From contig NZ_CP053590.1 in the NCBI RefSeq assembly GCF_013365535.1, positions 226,001 through 290,000 on the forward strand: a DNA stretch of 64,000 bases. The letters run 5' to 3'. The position numbers and the translations under genes were made by a program. Below the pieces are notes generated by a model. It had not been told where the DNA came from. It did no database searches and worked only from the letters and a program-made list of their open reading frames with translations. Position 1 is the first letter of the stretch. Each line of letters opens with the position of its first letter. Source of the stretch: Aquimarina sp. TRL1 (GTDB lineage Bacteria; Bacteroidota; Bacteroidia; Flavobacteriales; Flavobacteriaceae). Of this stretch, positions 53,596 through 62,500 are shown one piece after another.

Positions 53596-53610
53596 AATCC
53601 TGCCGAGGTC
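53596..53610 (+). repeat. Right copy of the tRNA-Arg 3' end (putative att site)
   Basis: AATCCTGCCGAGGTC is identical to 35076-35090, inside the tRNA T-arm and acceptor. No other part of a tRNA is present here. Confidence 0.75.
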
Positions 53611-53620
53611 TCAAAGTATT

Positions 53621-53650
53621 AAAAGCCAGACAATATTGTCTGGCTTTTTT
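53621..53650 (+). terminator. Terminator next to the right att-like repeat
   Basis: Perfect 14-bp palindromic arms 53621-53634 and 53635-53648 followed by Ts, 10 bp after the tRNA-tail copy. It is probably the original tRNA-Arg terminator. Confidence 0.85.
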
Positions 53651-53668
53651 TGATTGTTGCTTTTGTAT

Positions 53669-54012
53669 TTATTTTTTAAAAATTTCATTAGATATTGTAT
53701 TGCTTATTTCGTGTATTCTCTCCGTATTGCAATAGCTAATATAAAAATTGATATTCTGACATAACTTCACTCCATCACTTGCTGGAATGAGATAAATGTA
53801 TTGATGCTTTGATCTTCTCCAAAACCTTTTTATCCACCTGTTATCTGTAATCCTTTCTTTTCCATTCCATAGAAACCTTTACCCTTTATGCAAAATGAAA
53901 TTTGCCCATTTATGTGTGGCAAACCACATTCCCAGATCAAAATTGATAATCTCAGGTTTTCCATGCTTTTTTATCCTCTCTTGGAAAACATTAACACAAT
54001 GTTGGGTTTCTT
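53669..54012 (-). pseudogene. IS3-type transposase remnant (rve core)
   Basis: The minus strand reads ERIKKHGKPEIINFDLGMWF, ANFILHKG-stop-RFLWNGKERITDNRWIKRFWRRSKHQYIYL, and NFYISYCNTERIHEISN. This is the C-terminal half of an IS3-family integrase core (PEIxNxDQGxQF, SMDGKGRxxDNxxIERFWRSxKxExIYL). An internal stop interrupts it and the catalytic Glu of IERFW is Lys. The N-terminal half is gone. It sits just outside the island's right edge. Confidence 0.8.
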
Positions 54013-54406
54013 AATTATTTGAAATATTCGTCTAACGATCTTTCTTGAACCCCCTAGATAATAGCAGTACAGTACATGAATCCCTGGGGCATGAGTACAT
54101 AAATAATATCAATGTCATTTATTCTTATAGAGAATATTCACCAGGCATATCCAAACTTAGCGTTAGTATTTTTTAATACTATTTTATTTTTCCTATATGT
54201 TTTTTCTGAAGTTTTCAATTTTTACAACACAAAAAATAATACTTTGTCCTATAAGAAAAAAGAGGCATTCAGTTATATCCTAACATATCCTACTAAACAA
54301 ATGTGCAACTATTGGAAATAGTTTTCCAAATAAAAAATAACCGAACGAAATCTTAATATTTCTAGCACTAGATTCCTAAAAATATTGTTTTCAGTTTACG
54401 TAAAGT
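54013..54406. other. Non-coding stretch with one weak ORF
   Basis: Only a 69-codon ORF (54112-54321, plus strand, one hydrophobic segment) with no recognisable features; probably spurious. No RNA gene or repeat seen. Confidence 0.3.
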
Positions 54407-54940
54407 TTATTTTACACATTCAATTTTTCTGAATTTTTCTCGATATTTTTTCGGGCTAAGAGAATATATTTTTTTAAACTCAGAAGAAAAATAGGAAAGG
54501 TTATTATACATCACTTTATTCATTATTTCTGTAATAGAATAATCTGATCTAAGTAATAACTCGGCGGCATATTCTAATCTAATGTGTTTCAAATATGATA
54601 CAGCCGTTAACCCTGTTTCTTTTTTTACTTTTCTTAAAAAAGTTCTTTGAGTCATTGAAAAATTAGCTGCCAAAAAGGTTACATTGAGTTTTTCATTATC
54701 CACATTTTGATATATAAACTCGTTTAATTTTTTTAAAAAAGAATTATCAATTGCTGTTTGTAGGTTAGGTAGTGATCGTACTGGTTTAACATCAATAACT
54801 TCTTTCAGATTAGCTTTTTTTTTAAAACAAACATGTCTTCTTGTAAATAATATCAGAACTATAAAAAAACTAATTGGAATTATGTTTTCTAGGTTTATAT
54901 GAATAATGTGAAAATTGTTTATTAATGGAGGGTTAATCAT
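54407..54940 (-). CDS. AraC-family regulator with N-terminal membrane helix
   Basis: 177 residues. A hydrophobic segment at about 20-34 is followed by a linker and a complete C-terminal AraC/XylS double helix-turn-helix (about 75-172): LNVTFLAANFSMTQRTFLRKVKKETGLTA, then YLKHIRLEYAAELLLRSDYSITEIM and the signature FSSEFKKIYSLSPKKYREKF. Full-length flavobacterial relatives carry TPR or Reg_prop sensor regions before the membrane helix; here they are absent, so this may be a 5'-truncated gene. A four-copy tandem repeat lies 117 bp upstream. Confidence 0.8.
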   Translation of the reverse strand: MINPPLINNFHIIHINLENIIPISFFIVLILFTRRHVCFKKKANLKEVIDVKPVRSLPNLQTAIDNSFLKKLNEFIYQNVDNEKLNVTFLAANFSMTQRTFLRKVKKETGLTAVSYLKHIRLEYAAELLLRSDYSITEIMNKVMYNNLSYFSSEFKKIYSLSPKKYREKFRKIECVK

Positions 54941-55056
54941 AAAAATTTAAGGTTAATTAAGAGTTGGAACTAATTCTATCATATAGTGTTTATAATATAG
55001 ATTTAGGTTTACAAAATTATTAATTATGCGTATTTAATTTTAGGAATAACCTAAAT

Positions 55057-55098
55057 TAACTCGGGTTTAACTCGGTTTAACTCAGGCTTAACTTGGAG
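55057..55098. repeat. Four tandem ~10-11-bp repeats upstream of the AraC gene
   Basis: Units TAACTCGGGTT, TAACTCGGTT, TAACTCAGGCT and TAACTTGGAG follow one another without gaps. The spacing of one helical turn suggests cooperative protein binding. Confidence 0.6.
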
Positions 55099-55149
55099 GG
55101 GTAAAGAACCTCATATTCCTGTTCTTAACCTTAATTTCTCACACATTCT

Positions 55150-55456
55150 ACCATCACTTTTTTGTTCCTAAGTCGATCAATTGTATTAATATAGAACCCA
55201 CTATTTCAAAAATGCACCTCTCCATAGATTTTTTTTACTTCAGATGCTTTACAAAACACCTATTACGCTCTTAAACTATTTATAATCAACGTTATTCTAA
55301 TAAAACTATCTCTTGAAACACTGTAAACTAAACTAAAGAATGAACATGATCTTTGTTTGATCTTATCTCTAAAAATTGTGTCTCATATCTATCTTGAACA
55401 TCCAAACAGGTTTTCTTTAAAACACGATCCATTTTTGAATTCCAAGCAATACGTTT
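55150..55456 (-). pseudogene. IS200/IS605 TnpA remnant
   Basis: The minus strand reads KRIAWNSKMDRVLKKTCLDV then QDRYETQFLEIRSNKDHVHSLV, followed by stops and fragments resembling KSLxAxEIFxxxPxVKK. RYE-FLEIG-DKDHVHFLV is the HUH region of TnpA transposases. Several stops and frameshifts make it non-functional. Boundaries are approximate. Confidence 0.65.
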
Positions 55457-55540
55457 ATATATTAAGAACAAACTAAATGATAGAGTAACATAGAAATACT
55501 ATAACTTCTGAGTAATGATATAGTGAAAGTTTGACATTTA

Positions 55541-55574
55541 AAAAAAGGAGTAAGTTATAACTTACTCCCTTTTT
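55541..55574. terminator. Bidirectional hairpin terminator
   Basis: Arms around GGAGTAAG/CTTACTCC (55547-55554 and 55561-55568) with loop TTATAA, A-run and T-run on both sides. It lies just beyond the end of the dead lipoprotein gene. Confidence 0.75.
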
Positions 55575-55606
55575 ACTGTATCTAGGTATAAAAAACTTAT
55601 TTACAA

Positions 55607-56298
55607 TTAGTTTCTTTTCTGCGATTTTATAAGTGTAAGATTTTTTATTTTAAATCTAGAGAAGTTTCCCTGATCTAAAACAGCTTCACTTAATCCAATT
55701 GGCAAAACACCTCCGTGAATCCAAAGGTCATTTGCTTCTCCTTCATTACCTGTTGGAATTCTATGAATTAGCGATTTTAATATCTCAGCACCTTTTATAT
55801 CAATTCGGATCATTTCTCTATTATTCCAAAAACCTCCAATTCATAATTCTTTATCTATCTCAGAAAGATGCCCATCTGCAACCATACAGTAATTGATCCA
55901 ATCATATGATAGGTAAACAAACTGTCCATCAGGTCTCCCTACCAAATCTCTTCCAAAGCGATTTAGAGCTCTTTTGTAACCAAAAAAGAAGTCACCGCCA
56001 AAGAATTCATTTAAATGACCACTGTATATTTTTGTTTTAGATTTACAGATGGATTAGATCCATTTCCTTTATCATATCTAGCATAAAACGTTTCTAAATT
56101 CTATTCAGGTTTAAAGGCTTTTGAAAGAATTCACTTAGCTAATTGACTGATATGATGTTTCCTATTTTTTGATTAGTATCATCAAAGACGCTCTCCGATG
56201 CAGATATATCTTCAGATTCTAAAACTGCATCATCTTTTTGACAACTTTGTAAAAAAGAATAGATATTAAAAAATGGATAGAAATAAGCTCTTTTTCAT
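55607..56298 (-). pseudogene. Decayed lipoprotein gene
   Basis: The minus strand starts MKKSLFLSIF, then a frameshift to FLQSCQKDDAVLESEDISAS, a typical lipobox region. Further fragments are FGYKRALNRFGRDLVGRPDGQFVYL, DWINYCMVADGHLSEIDKEL and an intact last 68 codons (MIRIDIKGAEILKSLIHR ...). Several stops and frameshifts separate them. It lies 43 bp downstream of the cytolysin-like gene, so it was probably its operon partner. Family not recognised. Confidence 0.6.
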
Positions 56299-56341
56299 AA
56301 TATTTTGTTTGTATTATTATGAATTGTAATAATTATAGTTT

Positions 56342-57988
56342 TTAAAATTGGTGTAAAGCGATATTAACTTTAACAGCTCCTCGAAATGTAGAATCTGATC
56401 TATCAGGCATAGATTGCCAAGTTGATATTCTTTGTTTCTTATCAATGCTACTGCCAACTGTAATATGTTCGTCTTTTTCATTTTCCCATTTTTGGGTAGT
56501 TGGACTATACTCGAACACATAAGTTACTGCTCGTGTAAGATTGAATACATCAGTATTACAGTTATCATTACATTCTGAAGTCTCTACTGTTATTCTAAAT
56601 CTAGAACCTGGTTTTTCAGGAAGATTTACATCTATAAATTGACCATTTAAAATTTGTATTGCATTACGTGTTGAGAATGGGTAATGATCAACAGGTATTT
56701 GTGGATTATTCAAATATCCCCAATTTAACTCCTTTACCCTTCTCCAATCTTTACCAGGTATACTTTCATCAACTGTAATTCGACCATATAATTCTGTTCC
56801 ACTAGTGCCATGATCTGCTAGGTCTTTCGTTTCTACAGATTCTGGTTGTATTCTTATAGAGGAACAGCTCTTTTTTTCTGTATATGAAATATTTTGAGAT
56901 ACTTGAAAAACGGTATTATCAGAAACTCTATTGACCTTGTATGAAATAGGGTATCCTGGGTTTTCTAAAGTAGGACTTGTATCTTTTTTTATAAAATCTA
57001 ATATCATATCTGTATCTTTTGCAAATGCAGCTAAGGTAGCAGTGAGACCATCTTGAGGAATTCCCCCTAATTGTTTCACTTTTACACTAGTATTTTTCAT
57101 TACTTTTTTATATTTAGCAGAAGCATCTGCATCTGCCGAAACTATTCCTGCGTTGTAGGAAAATTTTAATGAAGCTTCTACATCTGTTGCATCATCATCA
57201 GATTCATAAATAATTGTAAATAATCTACCGTAATCAACAGAAGTGATGTATGCAGATGGATTATCTCCTAAACTGCTACTGCTCCCCTTAAAATCTGTCA
57301 CATACGGTTTTAATCTCTCTGGAGTCACGCTTTTGGTAAACCATCCATTATCTCCGGAAAGCCCTTCTTTCGGAGCTACAGAAATTGTAAAAAATCGTTG
57401 TTTTAGAGTTACTGCAAACTTGGTTTTTTTAGTATTAAAATCTACCCCTAATTTCCCTGAAACATTAACTGAAGGACCTGCATAACCAGCATTCAAAGCA
57501 AGTTGCAATTGTTCTTCATTAAAAATCTGTGATATCGAAACTTCGAAATTAGCAGGAAGACTTGCTCCACTTTTATAATACTCTGCCAAAATTTTATTCA
57601 TATTATTTTGAACTTTTCCCGGCGTAGGCTCAGTAATTTTCCGATTAGTTGGTGTTGAAGCTCCTGATACGACATCTATTTTGATTTCTATTGGGTTTCT
57701 ATCTTTTCCATAAATGGGAACTGAAGATGGACTCCCACTTTTGACTGTTTTTGAACCTAAGATATTACCTGGCCATAATAAATCTGTTTTTTGATCGAGT
57801 AAAAAGAAATCCGAATCAGTTTGTGTATGGGATACATGATTAGAGCAATCGGTAGTTGCTTTTGCATTTCCTAATTGATCTGATTTATCGCCGTTTACTA
57901 CTGAATAATCCATAATAGATTCTTCCTCATGTTGACAAGCAGCAAGCCCCAAAAAGAGAAAGCCATAATAAAAAATCTTTTTTTTCAT
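56342..57988 (-). CDS. Cholesterol-dependent-cytolysin-like lipoprotein
   Basis: 548 residues with lipobox GLAAC (Cys 18). The thiol-activated cytolysin fold is recognisable: DLLWPGNILGSKTV (71-83), VPIYGKDRNPIEIKIDV, VQNNMNKILAEYYKSGASLPANFEVSISQIFNEEQLQLALNAGY, FAVTLKQRFFTISVAPKEGL, AYITSVDYGRLFTIIYES and PISYKVNRVSDNTVFQV. The membrane-targeting domain 4 is present in length, but I find no Trp-rich undecapeptide, so cholesterol binding as in streptolysin-type CDCs is unlikely. Gram-negative CDC-like proteins form pores against other cells. It may need proteolytic activation or a partner protein. Neighbour relics suggest an active rearrangement zone. Confidence 0.85.
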   Translation of the reverse strand: MKKKIFYYGFLFLGLAACQHEEESIMDYSVVNGDKSDQLGNAKATTDCSNHVSHTQTDSDFFLLDQKTDLLWPGNILGSKTVKSGSPSSVPIYGKDRNPIEIKIDVVSGASTPTNRKITEPTPGKVQNNMNKILAEYYKSGASLPANFEVSISQIFNEEQLQLALNAGYAGPSVNVSGKLGVDFNTKKTKFAVTLKQRFFTISVAPKEGLSGDNGWFTKSVTPERLKPYVTDFKGSSSSLGDNPSAYITSVDYGRLFTIIYESDDDATDVEASLKFSYNAGIVSADADASAKYKKVMKNTSVKVKQLGGIPQDGLTATLAAFAKDTDMILDFIKKDTSPTLENPGYPISYKVNRVSDNTVFQVSQNISYTEKKSCSSIRIQPESVETKDLADHGTSGTELYGRITVDESIPGKDWRRVKELNWGYLNNPQIPVDHYPFSTRNAIQILNGQFIDVNLPEKPGSRFRITVETSECNDNCNTDVFNLTRAVTYVFEYSPTTQKWENEKDEHITVGSSIDKKQRISTWQSMPDRSDSTFRGAVKVNIALHQF

Positions 57989-58023
57989 TTTTAGACTTAA
58001 TTTTAGTTAATAAATATTTCACC

Positions 58024-58031
58024 CAAAACTA
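58024..58031 (-). promoter_or_regulatory. -7 box upstream of the cytolysin-like gene
   Basis: TAGTTTTG on the minus strand (TAnnTTTG) 36 bp before the ATG at 57988. No -33 TTG seen. Confidence 0.4.
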
Positions 58032-58741
58032 AGTTGTAATGCCTTAAAAAGTTATCTGATTTTTAGACAAAAAAATGAATGTCTGATTTACCTATATAAT
58101 TTGTCGAATACTTAAGTATTACAGGAATCTAAAGTAAAACAAAATGATATTTTTATTTATATAGTTTTTTGGACATATCGTAATTTACATAAAGTTTATA
58201 TAACTATTAACTTAAGTTCGATTAATCAGAATAGACCAATTTTGTAATATTCTCTGAAAATCAGACCATATTGGCAAAAAATAAAACTTAAACTCATTCA
58301 ATATCTACGAAAGGAAAACGAAAAAAAAATCAGTACTCAGTTCAAAGTAAATACCCGGATAATGGCTGAACTTTGATCGGGAGGGGTAAACTGAGGACAA
58401 CAACATTTATTAAACAGTAAACAACATGAAATTAGATATATATTAATACAGAGAAAACGCTTTTTCAGAGTACGGAAACAACAAACATCCCGTATTAAGA
58501 TAAATTTAAAATTACAAGGACTCCTTTCTGAGTTTAGTACCCAGAGAGATTAGAGGTAACAAAAGATTATATAAAAAAGTATGCCCTTATAGTCAGTCCA
58601 TTTAAGTTCTTAAAACCAAAGACAACAACTCCATCTCATGGATATCAGCATTCAGGCGTCCTTTTTCATCCATACTTAGCTAGGAATAAAAAATATTACT
58701 ATATTGGAAATTATTAAATAATAATTTTAAAATTAAATTTT
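58032..58741. other. 710-bp AT-rich gap without a recognised gene
   Basis: No convincing ORF, RNA gene or terminator on either strand. It contains GGGAGGGGTAAA at about 58379-58390, similar to GGAGGGGTAAA at 55095-55105 beside the tandem repeats; significance unclear. Confidence 0.35.
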
Positions 58742-58942
58742 ATGTATTTAAAAAATTTTTCTAAGTATCAAATTGACAGGAAATCATTGTCAAAAATCAA
58801 CGCAGCTGGGTATGGTTTAGTAATTTGTGGTAATGGAGACTCATTTAAAGCATCTGCAGAATCAGAAAGCTCAGTAGAAACAGGCGGTAGTCGCTGGTGC
58901 CGAGATAGAGGAGGTGTATCTGCCACTGTATATCTTGAATAA
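58742..58942 (+). CDS. 66-residue precursor-peptide-like ORF (bacteriocin/RiPP type)
   Basis: MYLKNFSKYQIDRKSLSKIN-AAG is a typical Bacteroidota double-glycine-type leader (a short amphipathic helix with FSKY, charged residues, then a small-residue cleavage site, here AG instead of GG). The remaining 43 residues (YGLVICGNGDSF ... YLE) are Gly/Ser-rich with two Cys (29 and 53) that could form a disulfide or carry a modification. No transporter, peptidase or maturase gene is adjacent. It has an AT-rich leader and a terminator about 175 bp after its stop. Confidence 0.6.
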   Translation: MYLKNFSKYQIDRKSLSKINAAGYGLVICGNGDSFKASAESESSVETGGSRWCRDRGGVSATVYLE

Positions 58943-59033
58943 CAATAGACTTTTGTTAAACACTACAGAAAGATAAATATAGAAGCTTGGTGTTACTTAC
59001 AAACTCCTAGCAAATCATATTTCTAATGGTAGT

Positions 59034-59059
59034 GTTGTTAAAACAAAGTACCTCTTAAA
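59034..59059 (+). repeat. Shared element, right copy
   Basis: GTTGTTAAAACAAAGTACCT and the following CTTAAA match the element at 53372-53400 with few changes; both precede a similar AATAAAAAGT hairpin. Confidence 0.5.
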
Positions 59060-59115
59060 CAGTAAAAATATGAAACGAATGACTTATTACTTAACAAGAG
59101 CTCAAAAAAATAAAT

Positions 59116-59149
59116 AAAAAGTAATCTTTAAAAATAGAGGTTACTTTTT
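59116..59149 (+). terminator. Terminator downstream of the peptide ORF
   Basis: 9-bp arms 59116-59124 and 59141-59149 with A-run and T-run; weaker loop pairing than the one at 53446. Confidence 0.6.
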
Positions 59150-59538
59150 AATTTTCTCACTTACCCCACTTTTTCTTATCTACATATTGTTTTACCAGTT
59201 TTGTTACCTTCTGTACCCCTTATATTACCGAGGCTAAGGTTTTATTTCGAAAATCAATAGAAACTCATTCTATAATCCAAAAGGAGTGTTTTGTGGACTA
59301 TAATCACATATTAAAACAGCTTCTCACAGAATTTCAGGCAGTTATTTTACTATTCTTAATTTCTTTTTTCATAAAGAAATCTAATCTTTGATTACTTTAG
59401 TTAGAATTTCCTTTATAGCCTCCCCTTTTGCACTATACTATGCTTCTTAAATAAAGAGCTTCAAGTAATATTCTTTACTTATTATAATTTAAGAGGCTAT
59501 ACACAACAAGTTGTCAGAAAGAGGTAAAATTGTAAAAA

Positions 59539-62500
59539 TTACCTGAATATCTTTCCTTTCCGTTTTAGAATCAAAATAAAGAATCCTAAGAGGCATATTA
59601 AAATTACTCCCCCCCACACTACATAATTATAATTCATATCATTATTCATCGTAATGGGACTGGTATCTCCTAAAATATAAAAACTCCCCCAATAAAATGG
59701 TTTTGTATAAAAAACTTCTGTGGTGTTAAAAAAGTTTAATTTTGCTTGCTGAAGAGCTTTTGCTTTACTCATACCCTTTCTTAGGTTAGCATAAAAATCT
59801 TTCATAAGAATAGGTGTCGTCTTATCAGAAACTTCCCAACTACTCAGTAATAAACTTTTAGTACCTGCATACTGAAATGCATTTCCCAAACTCATAATTC
59901 CTTCTCCGTTAGCCACTTTTCCTGATCCTGTGTTACAAGCACTTAATACAGTTAATTCTGCGGGGATAGTAAGTGCAAATAATTCATAGGCATATAGTAA
60001 ATTATCCTCTAGACTATCGTTTACCTTATTAAAATATAATTTTGATCGATGCGGGAATTGAGGGTCTAGTTCTGCATGTAATGCCAAATGAATAATTTTA
60101 TAACGATCGGCATTTTTTTTGAAATTGGCTTCCCTGGCAGCAGTTCCATAATAATACTGTCCATCAAAAATTTTGGAAATAGATGTAATCTCTTGTCTCG
60201 TACCCGGTAAATCATACCCTACATCTCTTAATGCAGCCAAACTGATTGTTTCTGTTGTCTCAGTTTCCGTATCTGAAAATGAAAAAGCAAGGCATTCGTC
60301 TCTTGTTTCAAATTGCTTCGTCTCATTTTCTGGTGAATCAAATAATAAATGTCCCGAATTAGCATATGAAATCGCATAGTCTCTCAACAGATAATCTAAT
60401 TCCCTTGGATTATTGGTCTTATTTTCTTTTGTAAGTAAAAGATCAAAATTAACGTGCCAAAGAGAGCTGTCCGGAACAATAATTAATTCATCCCCAATTA
60501 TGGTTTCTCGTAAAGGAAATAGTAACTCCTGGTATAATGAATATGCTACTTTTTTATATGCAACAGTATTTTTTGAAACAATTGCTTCTGTTAAATTTTG
60601 AACTTTTTCACTCAAATCAGTTATGAACAATTCCTTTACTGAAATAGTATTTTTAGAAATGATAAAGGCATAGATAGTATTATCTGTAACAAAAAAATCC
60701 AGTATCGTTGTTTTATCATTTATCGCATCCTGAATTTCTTTAATGGAAATAAGCTTTTTATTATATTTTAACTTATAATACTTCGGGTATTTTTTTTCTA
60801 ATACTTTGGCTAAAGAGTCTTGCTTATGATTAGTATCGAAAAGTTTATTTTCATATTCTTCTATATAGGTTAGATCTATAGAATCTTTGCTTTGTTGTCT
60901 AACAATTTGGGATTGATAAAAAGCTTTATTTGTTTTTAAAGTAGCTTCTAGGGCTATTATGTCTTCGGGTAACTCAGAAAAGTTTTTAGCATTTGTATCA
61001 TTGAGAAGTTCTTTTAGGGTATGAGATTTACTTCTTTCGATATAATAAAATACTTGTTCCAGACTATTTTTATCCTTTGTTGTCTGATAACTGTGTAAAT
61101 GTAATTTAATAGCATGAGCATACATTTCCTTAGCTTCTCCCGCAAAGTTTATTTTGTCTTTATAATTTTGATATGATTGCCTAAAACGGCTAACCAGCAC
61201 ATCTAAATTTTGATATATTTTAATACACTGTTTAAGATCGTCCGTTCTTTGATGTTTTTTATATAATTCATGCAATGTTTTTGCTTTCCCCAAAAGTGCA
61301 TTAAATAATTTCTCTTTAAAATAATAATGCTCAGGATCAAAAACGTTTGCTGTAATTTCTGTATAGTGTTTTTTTGTGTTTGATATTAATGCTTTATCAA
61401 AAAAGCTTAATGCTTTATCATAATCATGCTGTTCAAAATATATCCTTCCAATATTGTTATAGAAAATAGAAGTAAACTTTGAAATTTTTCCAGATTCTTT
61501 TATAATATCAAGCCCTTTTTTATAATAATCCAAAGCGATAACATGCTTTTCTTGATCTTTGTACAGAGAACCAAGGTTGTAATGCGAACGAACTATATCT
61601 AAATGGGTTTTACTTAAGTTTTCTTGTCGTATTTTTAAGGATTTTTTATAATAGTTAAGTGCCGTATCAAATTCTTTTTTGGTTTGATAAGTTGTTCCTA
61701 AATTTTGATACATATCAGCTATAATAGAATTATTTTCTCCATAGGCATTTTTAAAAATTTCAAGTCCTTTATAACAATAAGACAATCCTTTTTCTAAGCC
61801 TAAATTTTGATATGTTAGCCCTACATTAATAAGGCTACCCGCTACTTCTGGATGCTTATCTCCATAAATTTTTTGACGAAGATTTAGGCTTTTTTTGTAA
61901 TACTGTAAGGCTTTATTAGTTTCGCCCCTTCTATCATAAAGGTTTCCTAAGTTTTGATACACCCCACCCAACCCAATAGTATCTTGCTCCTTTTTTAAAA
62001 TACGAAGGGCTTTTTTACCATAACTCAATTCTTTATCGAATTGTTTCATATTGGAATAGGTAAGACCAATATTTACGTAAGTATATGCTACATCCGAGTG
62101 GTTTTCTCCTCGCTTTTTTATATCAATAGCTAAAGATTTTTTATAGAAAATAAGCGCCAAATCATATTTTTCAAGCTCATCATATATAATTCCTATATTA
62201 TTATATGTATTCCCTATTTTTTTATGTTCAGGCTCTAAAACCTTTTGATAGATAGACAGGGCCTTTTTATAACATGTTATTGCTTTTTTATTTTTTCTAG
62301 TATAGTAATAAAAGATTCCCATATCCTTGTATGAATCGGCAATACTTACATGAAGTTCTGGAAATATTTTTTCACGTATCTTCAGTGCTTTTTCATAATT
62401 TGGCAACACATTTTTAAAATTCCCTTTTCCTTCGTAGTAGTTCCCTATATTCGCATATGCATTCGCTTCTTCTGGATGATTTTCAGAGAGGTGATTATTA

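Larger units (their letters stand above)
35076..53610. mobile_element. Putative 18.5-kb genomic island inserted at tRNA-Arg
   Basis: The interval is bounded by an exact 15-bp direct repeat of the tRNA-Arg 3' end (35076-35090 and 53596-53610). Both copies are followed by strong terminators: 35095-35125 on the left, 53621-53650 on the right. The right copy plus its terminator looks like the original downstream flank of the tRNA displaced by insertion. All island genes face right. Contents are accessory: RHS proteins, a toxin-immunity pair, a protease and a terpenoid cassette. No integrase or excisionase ORF was found inside, so it would be a decayed or passively mobilised element. Confidence 0.6.
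58943..59538. other. Gap with a repeat and a terminator
   Basis: Holds the 59034-59059 repeat and the 59116-59149 terminator. From 59150 to 59538 I see no gene; fragments on the minus strand near 59155-59215 (such as KTICR and VDKKKWGK in two frames) are too short to identify. Confidence 0.3.

Noticed and set aside
35076..53610. CRISPR or retron-type system in the island
   Set aside because: No regular spacer-repeat array, no reverse transcriptase or Cas-like motif was found in any frame I read.
53621..53650. Reading the right-hand palindrome as a recombinase site
   Set aside because: The T-run and position after a tRNA tail make a terminator the simpler explanation.
54112..54321. 69-codon ORF with a hydrophobic stretch
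   Set aside because: No start signal, no recognisable pattern, AT-rich non-coding surroundings; likely chance.
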